Origin: CAZXYS01 sp964645005
GTDB taxonomy: Bacteria > Bacteroidota > Ignavibacteria > Kapaibacteriales > UBA2268
Reading direction: 5' to 3'
DNA length: 49,915 nt
Assembly: GCA_964645005.1 (NCBI GenBank)
Contig: CAZXYS010000031.1
Span: forward strand, 1 to 49,915
The position numbers were made by a program, and so were the translations under genes. This document shows, piece by piece, positions 1 to 8,527 of the stretch; the stretch's first letter is position 1, and each line of letters starts with the position of its first letter. Under the pieces are notes generated by a model. That model did not search any database. It was not told where the DNA came from and saw nothing but the letters and a program-made list of their open reading frames with translations.

Positions 1-780
1 GGGGCTTCCAACAGCTTTGGAATGAACTCTGAGGGTCATTTATTCAGAGGAGATTATTCAGGACTTATATATCGCTCAACAGATGATGGAGAAACATGGG
101 AACAAGTAAGCCAAAAAGATAATCTACATTGGGAAGATATTCATCATATTAATTTTTCACCTTATGATTCTATTGGTTTTGCATGGTGTAATGACCCTAG
201 CCGCTACGTTGTTACGAGTCCTGACTGTTATTGGACTACTGATAATGGGCGAAGCTGGTCATATTATGGTGTTTGTTCAGGCATAGCAGTGGATTCAACG
301 GGAAATCTGTGGGATATGGAGGAGAGATCTACTGATAAAGGTAAAACCTGGGAAAGAATTTTAAGCGGTTTAAACCATGAAAGATTTACCGTGGCAGCCG
401 TAAGTAAGGATGGATACATCTTTCTCGGAGCACAAACGGGTAAATTCTCCGGCGGCGGCGGTCTCTACCGCAGCCGGGAGCCCATAGTTTCAGTACAGCA
501 GCAGCCGGACATAACAGATTCATTCATACTAAAACAGAACAGCCCCAATCCCTTCAGCAGCAAGACAACTATAGAATACATCCTGTCAGAGCCCGGCAAT
601 GTCAGACTATCTCTATATGACCTGTTAGGCAATAAGATAGTTGAGCTTGAGAACAGCTATAAGTCAGCAGGCGCTCATAATCTGACTTTCGAGAATGAGA
701 ACCTGCAATCGGGGATATATTTCTACCGGCTGGAGATGGGCGGCGAGGTGAAGACGAGGATGATGCGGGTTGTTCGATAG
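1..780 (+). CDS. T9SS cargo protein with Asp-box repeats (5' partial)
   Basis: The reading frame is open from the first base, so the gene starts outside the window; the Met codon at 22 is probably internal. Three Asp-box (BNR-type) signatures are visible, STDDGETW, TTDNGRSW and STDKGKTW, as in secreted beta-propeller proteins. The last ~80 residues form a type A T9SS sorting domain, with an SPNPFSS motif, a YDLLGNK strand, an SGIYFYRL strand and a positively charged end. It is therefore expected to cross the outer membrane by T9SS and be released or attached at the surface. The ligand or enzymatic role is unknown; Asp-box propellers include sialidases and photosystem-stability-like proteins, but no catalytic residues can be assigned here. 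Confidence 0.85.
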   Translation, partial: GASNSFGMNSEGHLFRGDYSGLIYRSTDDGETWEQVSQKDNLHWEDIHHINFSPYDSIGFAWCNDPSRYVVTSPDCYWTTDNGRSWSYYGVCSGIAVDSTGNLWDMEERSTDKGKTWERILSGLNHERFTVAAVSKDGYIFLGAQTGKFSGGGGLYRSREPIVSVQQQPDITDSFILKQNSPNPFSSKTTIEYILSEPGNVRLSLYDLLGNKIVELENSYKSAGAHNLTFENENLQSGIYFYRLEMGGEVKTRMMRVVR

Positions 781-841
781 ATGTAATATCTTTTGTTAGG
801 TTTGGTTTGTTATTTCGGATGGAGTAAATTTTGGAGAGAGG

Positions 842-1735
842 CTAACGGTTAAAGTTTTTCCCCGCCCACCGCCTGAGAAGCATACCTATCTCTTCCGGCT
901 TGTCTTCCTGCAGGTAGTGGATGCCCTCGCCAATGCGGACTGTCTCGAGGTTTTTGATATTGGCTCTGCACCAGGATTGGATATTTTTGTTTATGAGTAA
1001 ACCTGGGTCAGCATAGATCAACAGTTTGTGTATGGTTGATGTTCGCAGCCAGTCGCTGTAGTCTCGGAATATTGTGTGCGTTTCCCGAGGCTTGCCGTCG
1101 ATGGGGATTTGCTCTGGGAAGCGGCGTACAGGCTTTCTGCTGGCAATCGTTCGGAGTGGCAGGCGATAGGCGGCTTTTTCCGACTTGCTCAATTTTCGTA
1201 AAGCAGCCATAGGCATGAATATATTCACAAAGCCATTCATTAATTGCAGTGAAAGCCAGCCCAATACCGGCATTCGAACAAGCTTTAACGCCAGTCTGTA
1301 TTTTTGCGTAAGGTCTTTCCATTCCAGCGATTTGACAAAGGCTTCCATGAATGCTATAGCTTTTATGTTCCGCTCATTTTTCAAAGCATAGTAAAAGCCC
1401 AGCGCCGAGCCCCAGTCATGCAAAACGAGTGTGATATTCTTTAATCTAAGCTTTTCGACGAACCCTTCAAAATAATGATAATGATCCTCGAAGCTATACT
1501 CTATGTCCGGTTTGTCAGATTTCCCAAAGCCGATGAGATCAGGAGCTATGCAGCGAAAGCCGTCACTTAAAGAAGGAATGATATTCCGCCAGATGTATGA
1601 TGATGTCGGATTGCCGTGCAGGAACATTATAGGATCGCCCGTTCATTCATCTATATAATGAATATTCGAGCCAAAAACTTCGAGATATTTGGATTCGAAG
1701 GGGAATTCGGCGGATATTTGTTTGTTTGTGCTCAT
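842..1735 (-). pseudogene. haloalkane dehalogenase (HLD-II, DhaA/LinB-like) with in-frame TGA
   Basis: Read from ATG at 1735, the alpha/beta-hydrolase frame is interrupted by TGA at 1643-1645 (codon 31), where relatives have Gly in the HYIDEGTG-like stretch; one GGA to TGA change explains it. After the stop the frame is intact to 842. All family residues are present, numbered from 1735: halide-binding Asn42 (HGNPTSS), nucleophile Asp107 with Trp108 (LHDWGS), acid Glu131 (FMEAF) and His273 (GIHYLQED). These positions nearly match LinB (38/108/109/132/272). The intact enzyme would hydrolyse carbon-halogen bonds in haloalkanes. Restarting at Met37 (1627) would lose the first beta strands, so a functional product is doubtful. 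A sequencing error is the main alternative to a true nonsense mutation. Confidence 0.85.
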
Positions 1736-2122
1736 CGATTTTTTAATTTAATAAAATTTTGAAAATAAATTGTATATATGCTTTTAAATTGCTATTTTAA
1801 ATTTTTCCAAGCACTCTTTAATAATAGGAGTATATAATAACCCACACTGTTCTTGTACTTTAGTTTTAATTATTAATCAGTACTGCAAATTTAGCTCAGT
1901 TAAAAAGACATTCGAATTAATTTTTTGGATTTTTGAAATTCTTTGTTTTATAATAAGATAAAAATGTCTGAGTTTGTAATTTTACTATTTTAGTTTTTAT
2001 AAATTTGGTCATAATAGAATGTTTTAATAATTTTACAGTCTTAATTTTGTAGTCTTGGTTAAAAGTCTTAGATAAGTTAATATATTTTAATTATTTTGAT
2101 TGCACAAACAACGGGTTAGAGA
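1736..2122 (+). promoter_or_regulatory. AT-rich leader/promoter region of the respiratory operon
   Basis: This 387-bp gap contains no credible gene. It separates the leftward dehalogenase from the rightward complex III operon and must hold the operon promoter. A match to the Bacteroidota -7 element TAnnTTTG lies at 2000-2007 (TAAATTTG), with a TTTG at 1973-1976 as a possible -33 element. The 23-bp spacing is longer than usual, so this is only a candidate. No convincing riboswitch or hairpin was seen. Confidence 0.3.
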
Positions 2123-2689
2123 GTGAAAAAAGCTTTACTGGACTATAATCTGAAGGTCCGGCTTCCGGTGACGGTTTTTGTGATATTAGCTTCGATAGCT
2201 ATTACTTTCTACGTGTCGCGTCCCGAACGAAATAACATCGGCAATGCGCCCGACCAGCCTATAGATTTCTCTCACAGGCTGCATGCCGGTGAGATGGGCA
2301 TTGATTGCGAATACTGCCATACTTCGGTGGAAAAGGGCAGGCACGCCATGATCCCCGCAGCGAGCACATGCGTGAATTGCCACAGCATTGCCCGACGCAA
2401 TAAGCCGGAAATCAAGAAACTTTTCGAGTATTACAACAATGATAAACCAATTCCATGGAATAAAGTCCATGACGTGCCTGATTTTGTCTATTTCAATCAC
2501 AGCGCCCATGTTAATAAGGGAATTGAATGCAAGCACTGCCACGACGATGTCGAACGCATGGATAAAGTGCGGCAGGTGCATTCCTTTACGATGAGCGCTT
2601 GTATTGATTGCCATCGCAGTCCTGAAGAGAGATCCGAGGATCTGAAAGGCATGCAGGGTTCGGACGATTGTTATACATGCCATAGATAA
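2123..2689 (+). CDS. actA: Alternative complex III subunit ActA, pentaheme cytochrome c
   Basis: ActA is the multiheme c-type subunit of alternative complex III, the quinol:cytochrome c/oxidase electron-transfer complex that replaces bc1. A membrane anchor covers residues ~14-31. Five CXXCH motifs follow, at residues 62-66, 83-87, 126-130, 150-154 and 183-187, the count known for the Rhodothermus ActA. Additional His residues (HRLHAG, FNHSAH) could be distal heme ligands. The start is GTG at 2123, preceded by a purine-rich GAGA. It is the first gene of a same-strand block running to 16193. The heme domain should sit on the periplasmic side. Confidence 0.93.
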   Translation: MKKALLDYNLKVRLPVTVFVILASIAITFYVSRPERNNIGNAPDQPIDFSHRLHAGEMGIDCEYCHTSVEKGRHAMIPAASTCVNCHSIARRNKPEIKKLFEYYNNDKPIPWNKVHDVPDFVYFNHSAHVNKGIECKHCHDDVERMDKVRQVHSFTMSACIDCHRSPEERSEDLKGMQGSDDCYTCHR

Positions 2690-2746
2690 GTTGAATGTTT
2701 GTTTATGTTCTTTAAATAACTGATCTGCTTTTAAATGAGTGGAATT

Positions 2747-2923
2747 ATGACAGAAGAAAAAAAGAATCGAAGAAAATTTTTCGGGATTATCGGCGGCAGC
2801 GCATTGGGCGCCGCCTTGGCAAGCATTATCCCGTTCAGGAAAGCTTCCGGTAAGTCGATTGAAATGAAACCGGAAATGAACGTTAGAATTCATCCAATGG
2901 CAGTAAAAAGAGGTAAGAGGTGA
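2747..2923 (+). CDS. Small Tat-signal protein between actA and actB
   Basis: A 58-residue protein starting at ATG 2747 (an upstream ATG at 2735 would add four residues). It carries a twin-arginine-like motif, NRRKFFGIIGGS, then a hydrophobic Ala/Gly/Ile segment to about residue 28 and a short polar tail. Its TGA overlaps the GTG at 2920 that can start actB, so the two are probably translationally coupled. It is too short for an enzyme. It could be a membrane-anchored accessory subunit of alternative complex III or a remnant of a Tat-dependent subunit. It is not assigned to a known family. Confidence 0.6.
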   Translation: MTEEKKNRRKFFGIIGGSALGAALASIIPFRKASGKSIEMKPEMNVRIHPMAVKRGKR

Positions 2924-5900
2924 GCCGTATGGATAATCCGCAAAATAATGCCGAAAAGAAGCGGCTTCAGTACTGGAAAAGTATGAACCAGTACAACAAT
3001 GATCCTGCTTTTTCGGAAAAAAAGAAGAATGAATTTTTAGAAAATGTCACTCAGGAATTTAATATAGATGATATGCCGCAGTTCTCGCGGCGGAAATTTA
3101 TGGCTCTGCTGGGGGCTTCGGCGGCATTCGTATCCACAGCCTGCACGGACTATCCCGACAAAGGCAAAGTGGTTCCCTACAATAAAATGCCCGAAGAAGT
3201 CAACCTCGGCGAAGCAAATTACTATGCCTCGACTTATGACGACGGCTCGGGAATTCTCATAAAAACCCGCGAGGGCAGACCTATCAAGGTTGACGGCAAT
3301 CCCGACCACCCCGTCAATCAGGACAAAACGACAAATCATGTGCAGGCGAGTATTCTCAATCTGTACGATCCCGAAAGGATTCGCCAGCCGCTCATGAAGC
3401 GGGAAGGCGAAGTTAAAGAGGGGATGAGCAAATACAAAAAAGTGGATTGGAATAAGATTGACGGCGAGATGATCACAATTCTCAACCGCGCGAAATCAGC
3501 CGGTAAAGAGATTGCGATCGTTTCAAAATCCATTAACTCGCCATCGTTTCAAAAGATGTTAGATGATTTCAAAGCGAAATATCCGAGCACAAAAGTTTAT
3601 ACTTACGAGCTTTTCAACCGTAAGAACAGGTTAGCCGCATGGGAGAAATGTTACGGAAACACAAATTTCCCAATTATAAAATGGAATAAGGCGAAGACAA
3701 TCTTAGCTCTGGAAGCGGATTTTATTGGGAATGACAGAAATTCCACTGAAAATATAAGAAAGTTCGTAAAGACGAGGAATACTGAAGATCCGGGCAACTT
3801 CAGCAGGCTCTATTGCGCGGAAGGCTCGATGACTCAGACGGGCGCCAATGCCGATTACAGGCTGCGGTTAACGCCGGCAGAGCAGTATCCGTTCGTAATG
3901 TTTTTGCTTTCGGAAGTCAAAAGAAGGCTGAATCCGCCGCAACTGGCGGAAATGAACTTTGCCGGCTATGATCTGAAGGAATTTGCAGAGAAAAATGAGC
4001 TAAAGCTAAAGGTTGTTCAGCATCTGATAGATGAATTAATCGCAAATAAAGGCAGATCAATTGTTTATGCTGGCGATACGCTTCCTGAAAATGTTCATAT
4101 TGCCGTGAATTTATTGAATGAAGTTCTGGGCAATACGAGACTTTATAATAAAAAGGAAAATGACCGCCAACCGCAGCTATCCGGTAAGGATGATATCCGC
4201 AAGCTCGTTAATAATATGAAAAACGGCGGCGTGGAAGCGGTGATTCACTTAGATTCGAATCCTGTTTATCATCTGCCGGATGATTCGGGATATGAGGCAG
4301 AGCTGAAGCAGGTACCTGAAGTGATTTCAATGACGGAACTGCATAATGAGTCATCAGCTTACGCCAAATTCATTCTTCCAATAAATCATACTTATGAATC
4401 ATGGGGCGATGCTAATATCAGAAGCGGCATTTACAGTCTGAGACAGCCGGTTATCGCGCCTCTGTATAATACGCGGCAGAAGGAAGCGATACTTTTGAGA
4501 TGGCTTGGCGGCTCGCCGGATAAGTCTGCGGACATGCAGTACCATGATTTTGTTAAGAATTTCTGGCAAAATGAAGTTTATCCAAAGTCGAAAGCTGCAG
4601 CCGGATTCGAGCAGTTCTGGAAGAAGGCGCTGCATGACGGGGCAGCTAAAATTGATGAAAAAGTCGAAGATAAATATGAATTTAATAAAGAAGCTCTTAT
4701 TTCTTTAAAAAATTATCCTAATAAAGAGGGATTCGCCGTAATCTTGCAGCCGAGCTATGCTGTCGGCGACGGCAAATATGCGAATAACGGCTGGCTGCTG
4801 GAAGTTCCCCACCCGGTTACAAAAGTGGTCTGGGATAATAACGCTGCAATCTCGCCAAAGACGGCAAAAAGTCTTGGCGTGGATATAGGCGATATGATCG
4901 AGGTCACGGTCGGGAACCGCAAACTCAAGCTGCCCGCGATGATTCAACCGGGCATGGCAGAGAAGACTATCTCTGTGGAACTCGGCTACGGCAGGAAGAA
5001 TTCCGGTATAGTGGCTAATGATGTTGGTTTCAATGCCAATAAGCTGATGTCGATGAGCGGCGGCTTGAGCGACTGGATTTTCACCGGTGCCGCAGTTAAG
5101 GCAACCGGCGAGAAATATGAGATCGTCTCGACGCAGGAACACCACCCGCTGGATGATGAATTCACCAAAGATAAGCACAAAGAGAGAGACATAATCCAGG
5201 AAGGTACCCTCGAAGAATATAAGGAACATCCACACTTCCTGCATGAGAACGGGCATGAGCCGATAAGCATCACCGAGGATGTGGAATACCCGGGCGTGAA
5301 ATGGGGTATGGCGATAGAAATGAATAAATGTATTGGCTGCAATCAGTGTATATCCGCATGTAATGTTGAGAATAACATACCGGTTGTCGGCAAGGAACAT
5401 GCCTCGGTTGGCAGGGAAATGCAGTGGATACGTGTTGACCGGTATTATTCCGGCGAACCGGAAGAACCGGAAGTCAGCATGCAGACCATACTCTGCCAAC
5501 ACTGCGACAATGCACCGTGCGAGAATGTCTGTCCAGTATCGGCTACAACACACAGCCCGGACGGATTGAACCAAATGGTTTATAACAGGTGCGTGGGAAC
5601 GCGCTACTGCTCGAACAACTGCCCGTACAAGGTGCGTAGGTTCAACTTCATGGACTATCGAAAGGAATTCAGGGATGGCGTGTATGCAAGCGATTCGCTG
5701 AATGTGATGCAGAATCCCGAAGTCACCGTGCGCAGCCGCGGCGTGATGGAAAAATGTACATTTTGCGTGCAGAGAATTTACGAAGAAAAGCAAAATGCGA
5801 CAAACGAAGGCCGCGGCATCAAAGGTTCGAATGTAACAACGGCATGCCAGGAAGCATGTCCCGCCGACGCAATTGTCTTCGGCGATATAAATGATCCGGA

Positions 5901-6021
5901 ATCGAAGGTCTCAAAGCTGAGGAAGCATAATCTCGGCTACAAGGTGCTTGAATTCACGAATGTGAGACCTAACGTTACATACATAGCGAAATTGAGAAAT
6001 AAATTTTCGGAGGAATCATAA
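2920..6021 (+). CDS. actB: Alternative complex III subunit ActB (molybdopterin-like plus Fe-S)
   Basis: The 1033-residue length and architecture match the fused ActB1-ActB2 subunit. A Tat-type signal begins with RRKF at residues 57-60 and is followed by a hydrophobic run and Cys75. Residues ~80-730 resemble the molybdopterin-oxidoreductase fold that in this family carries no Mo cofactor. The C-terminal ferredoxin-like part has cysteine clusters starting at about residues 804 (CIGCNQCISAC), 859 (CQHCDNAPCENVCP), 891 (CVGTRYCSNNCP), 946 (CTFC) and 976 (CQEACP), enough for the usual set of [4Fe-4S]/[3Fe-4S] centres. GTG 2920 overlaps the previous stop; ATG 2929, ~7 bases after AGAGG, is an equally good start. 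It would relay electrons from quinol to the ActA/ActE hemes. Confidence 0.95.
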   Translation: MSRMDNPQNNAEKKRLQYWKSMNQYNNDPAFSEKKKNEFLENVTQEFNIDDMPQFSRRKFMALLGASAAFVSTACTDYPDKGKVVPYNKMPEEVNLGEANYYASTYDDGSGILIKTREGRPIKVDGNPDHPVNQDKTTNHVQASILNLYDPERIRQPLMKREGEVKEGMSKYKKVDWNKIDGEMITILNRAKSAGKEIAIVSKSINSPSFQKMLDDFKAKYPSTKVYTYELFNRKNRLAAWEKCYGNTNFPIIKWNKAKTILALEADFIGNDRNSTENIRKFVKTRNTEDPGNFSRLYCAEGSMTQTGANADYRLRLTPAEQYPFVMFLLSEVKRRLNPPQLAEMNFAGYDLKEFAEKNELKLKVVQHLIDELIANKGRSIVYAGDTLPENVHIAVNLLNEVLGNTRLYNKKENDRQPQLSGKDDIRKLVNNMKNGGVEAVIHLDSNPVYHLPDDSGYEAELKQVPEVISMTELHNESSAYAKFILPINHTYESWGDANIRSGIYSLRQPVIAPLYNTRQKEAILLRWLGGSPDKSADMQYHDFVKNFWQNEVYPKSKAAAGFEQFWKKALHDGAAKIDEKVEDKYEFNKEALISLKNYPNKEGFAVILQPSYAVGDGKYANNGWLLEVPHPVTKVVWDNNAAISPKTAKSLGVDIGDMIEVTVGNRKLKLPAMIQPGMAEKTISVELGYGRKNSGIVANDVGFNANKLMSMSGGLSDWIFTGAAVKATGEKYEIVSTQEHHPLDDEFTKDKHKERDIIQEGTLEEYKEHPHFLHENGHEPISITEDVEYPGVKWGMAIEMNKCIGCNQCISACNVENNIPVVGKEHASVGREMQWIRVDRYYSGEPEEPEVSMQTILCQHCDNAPCENVCPVSATTHSPDGLNQMVYNRCVGTRYCSNNCPYKVRRFNFMDYRKEFRDGVYASDSLNVMQNPEVTVRSRGVMEKCTFCVQRIYEEKQNATNEGRGIKGSNVTTACQEACPADAIVFGDINDPESKVSKLRKHNLGYKVLEFTNVRPNVTYIAKLRNKFSEES

Positions 6022-7398
6022 GTGAGTGTTGATTACACTACGGAACCGTCGATAGTTGAAGGGAAGCCGGCGTTAAAACAACTGGAAGAGCAGGTTGCGA
6101 AGCCGCTCGACGTCCTTCCCGATAAGAAATATTATATGGCGCTGGCAGTGACGCTGACGATGCTTGGTATCGGCGTTGTCTGTCTGGCAATTACATTTTG
6201 GAAAGGCGTAGGCGTCTGGGGTAACAATGTGCCTGTAGCATGGGGATTTCCTATAGTAAACTTCGTTTTCTGGGTAGGTATAGGTCATGCCGGAACGCTT
6301 ATCTCGGCTATACTGTTCCTGTTTCGCCAGCGCTGGAGGACAGGAATAGCTCGCTTCGCGGAGGCTATGACCATTTTCGCTGTGATGTGTGCCGGAATAT
6401 TCCCATTAATTCATATTGGACGTCCATGGCTGTTTTACTGGCTGTTTCCCTATCCGAATCAGAACAGTATCTGGGTGAACTTCAATTCACCGCTGCTGTG
6501 GGACGTTTTCGCCGTGACGACTTATTTGACGGTATCTTTTGTATTCTGGTACGTAGGACTCATCCCCGATTTCGCTACACTTAGAGACCGCACTAAAAAT
6601 AAAATTAAAAAAGTTTTGTATTCGGTTTTCAGTCTCGGCTGGAGACATTCCAACCGCCACTGGCAGCATTATGAGATGGTATATCTCGTGTTAGCGGGCT
6701 TTGCGACGCCGCTGGTGCTATCGGTTCACACGATCGTTAGTTTCGACTTTGCGGTGTCGATACTGCCCGGCTGGCATACGACGATATTCCCGCCGTACTT
6801 CGTTGCGGGCGCTATCTTCTCAGGATTTGCCATGGTGCAGAATGTACTGATATTCATAAGAAAAATTTTCGATTTGAAACATGTCATCACGCTTAACACT
6901 CTTGAAAAAATGAACAAGATCATGCTCGCAACAGGCATGATGGTTGGCTACGCTTATGCGACGGAATTCTTCATAGCGTGGTACAGCGGAAATGCGGCGG
7001 AATTCTTCACATTCATGAACCGCGCATTCGGGGACTATTCATGGGCTTACTGGATAATGGTCTCATGTAATGTCCTTGTCCCGCAATTATTCTGGATTAA
7101 GAAAATAAGAAGAACAATACCATTAATGTTTATAATTGCAGTACTGGTGAATGTCGGTATGTGGTTCGAAAGGTTTGTAATTGTCATAACCTCGCTGTCG
7201 AGGGATTTCCTGCCCTCGAGCTGGGATGTATTCATACCGACATGGATTGATATCGGAATACTTGTTGGCAGCTTCGGTTTATTCTTTACATTGATAATAT
7301 TATTTACGAAGATGCTGCCTGTGGTATCGATTTCCGAGGTAAAGGGTGTTTCTGACAATGCGCAACCGGAACACGCGGAGGCTAAACATGGAAAATAA
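6022..7398 (+). CDS. actC: Alternative complex III subunit ActC (NrfD-like)
   Basis: A 458-residue polytopic membrane protein of the NrfD/PsrC superfamily, the quinol-binding subunit of alternative complex III. Hydrophobic helices begin near residue 40 (ALAVTLTMLGIGVV) and recur through to the C-terminus. Conserved-looking stretches such as WGFPIVNFVFWVGIGHAG and PLIHIGRPW lie where the family places quinone and proton-path residues. The GTG start at 6022 directly follows the actB stop. A duplicate NrfD-like subunit, ActF, lies downstream, as expected for the complex. Confidence 0.93.
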   Translation: MSVDYTTEPSIVEGKPALKQLEEQVAKPLDVLPDKKYYMALAVTLTMLGIGVVCLAITFWKGVGVWGNNVPVAWGFPIVNFVFWVGIGHAGTLISAILFLFRQRWRTGIARFAEAMTIFAVMCAGIFPLIHIGRPWLFYWLFPYPNQNSIWVNFNSPLLWDVFAVTTYLTVSFVFWYVGLIPDFATLRDRTKNKIKKVLYSVFSLGWRHSNRHWQHYEMVYLVLAGFATPLVLSVHTIVSFDFAVSILPGWHTTIFPPYFVAGAIFSGFAMVQNVLIFIRKIFDLKHVITLNTLEKMNKIMLATGMMVGYAYATEFFIAWYSGNAAEFFTFMNRAFGDYSWAYWIMVSCNVLVPQLFWIKKIRRTIPLMFIIAVLVNVGMWFERFVIVITSLSRDFLPSSWDVFIPTWIDIGILVGSFGLFFTLIILFTKMLPVVSISEVKGVSDNAQPEHAEAKHGK

Positions 7399-8527
7399 AC
7401 AACTATACGCAATGACAGGGGTTTTTGATACCCCCGACGATATTCGCAACGCAGCGGAATCCATTTCGGATCAGGGATACACTGATTTTGATGTCAATAC
7501 GCCCTATCCCGTTCACGGCATGGACAGAGCTATGAAAATGAAAGGTTCGAAGCTGGGTTATTTTGCACTTGTTTTGGGATTGACCGGCGCGGCAACAGCT
7601 TTGCTCTTCATGTATTTCACGGTAGTTGTTGATTATCCGCTGGTTATTGGCGGGAAGCCTTTCTGGGCGCTGCCGTCATTTATACCTATAACTTTTGAGG
7701 TTACTGTGCTGATGGCTGCAGTGGGCACTGTCATTGCCATGATCATTTTCTTTTTCAAATTTCCGAACAATGCGCATCCGCTGCATGATACGGACTATAT
7801 GAAAAAAGTGTCCTCGGATAAATACGGGATCGCCGTTCTCGCCGAAGATCCCAAGTTCGACGAGAATACCGTAAAAAATGAACTGCAATCACTCGGCGCA
7901 AAGGATATCGAACCGATATACCTCGACATTGATGAATTCACGCAGAAACCGGAGCTTTTCGATCCGAAATTCATAGGCTTTCTCGTAATCATCGCGGGTA
8001 TAACTGCAGGCGCGTCATATTTTTCAATGAACAAGCTGGTATTTTTACCCCCATTTGATTGGATGAATGAGCAGCCCCGTTTCGATGTCCAGAGCGAAAC
8101 CGATTTCTTCGAAAATAAAGCGACGATGAGAGAGCCGGTGGAAGCTTCGATTTCCCGCGGGAATATGCCGTATCCGTATCCGGACAGTATTGAGCTTGCC
8201 GGGCAGTTTATGGTCAATCCGCTGCCGATGACTGAAGAAAATATGGAAGCAGGCAGAGAAAAATATAATACATTTTGCAGTCCCTGCCATGGCAATTTCG
8301 GTAAAGGCAACGGCAGGCTGAATGATCAGTTCCCAACACCGCCGAGTATGCACACGGAAAAGCTGAGGAACTGGGAAGACGGAAAACTTTACCATGTGAT
8401 AACAGTAGGACAGAACGTTATGCCTTCGTATGCAAATTTGATAACACCTGAAGAAAGATGGCAGATAGTGAATTATATCCGCGCCCTTCAAAGAGCATTA
8501 AACGCTAATGAGGAGGACCTGAAATGA
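7388..8527 (+). CDS. Fused ActD-ActE: DUF3341 membrane subunit plus monoheme cytochrome c
   Basis: The start is ATG 7388, six bases after GGAGG and overlapping the actC stop by 11 bases; 379 residues. Residues 1-~195 are ActD (DUF3341): an N-terminal MTGVFDTPDDI stretch, two transmembrane helices near 54-75 and 97-122, and a small soluble domain. A third helix near 197-215 (FIGFLVIIAGITAGASYFS) leads into a cytochrome c domain with CSPCH at 297-301 and a likely Met ligand in QNVMPSYA. In Rhodothermus marinus ActD and ActE are separate genes; here they are one polypeptide. The heme is positioned to pass electrons from ActA/ActB to the downstream cytochrome or the caa3 oxidase. Confidence 0.9.
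   Translation: MENKQLYAMTGVFDTPDDIRNAAESISDQGYTDFDVNTPYPVHGMDRAMKMKGSKLGYFALVLGLTGAATALLFMYFTVVVDYPLVIGGKPFWALPSFIPITFEVTVLMAAVGTVIAMIIFFFKFPNNAHPLHDTDYMKKVSSDKYGIAVLAEDPKFDENTVKNELQSLGAKDIEPIYLDIDEFTQKPELFDPKFIGFLVIIAGITAGASYFSMNKLVFLPPFDWMNEQPRFDVQSETDFFENKATMREPVEASISRGNMPYPYPDSIELAGQFMVNPLPMTEENMEAGREKYNTFCSPCHGNFGKGNGRLNDQFPTPPSMHTEKLRNWEDGKLYHVITVGQNVMPSYANLITPEERWQIVNYIRALQRALNANEEDLK

Noticed and set aside
1643..1645. TGA recoded as Gly or Trp
   Set aside because: Several complete genes here end in TGA with normal overlaps (small Tat gene, actDE, sco, ctaD), so TGA is a stop in this genome, and two of the three in-frame stops are TAA.
2186..2893. 235-codon minus-strand frame
   Set aside because: It is antisense to actA and the small Tat gene; both have clear family or signal features on the plus strand.
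4705..5793. Long open frame (362 codons) on the minus strand
   Set aside because: It is fully antisense to the Fe-S half of actB, has no family features, and shows the composition expected of a shadow frame.
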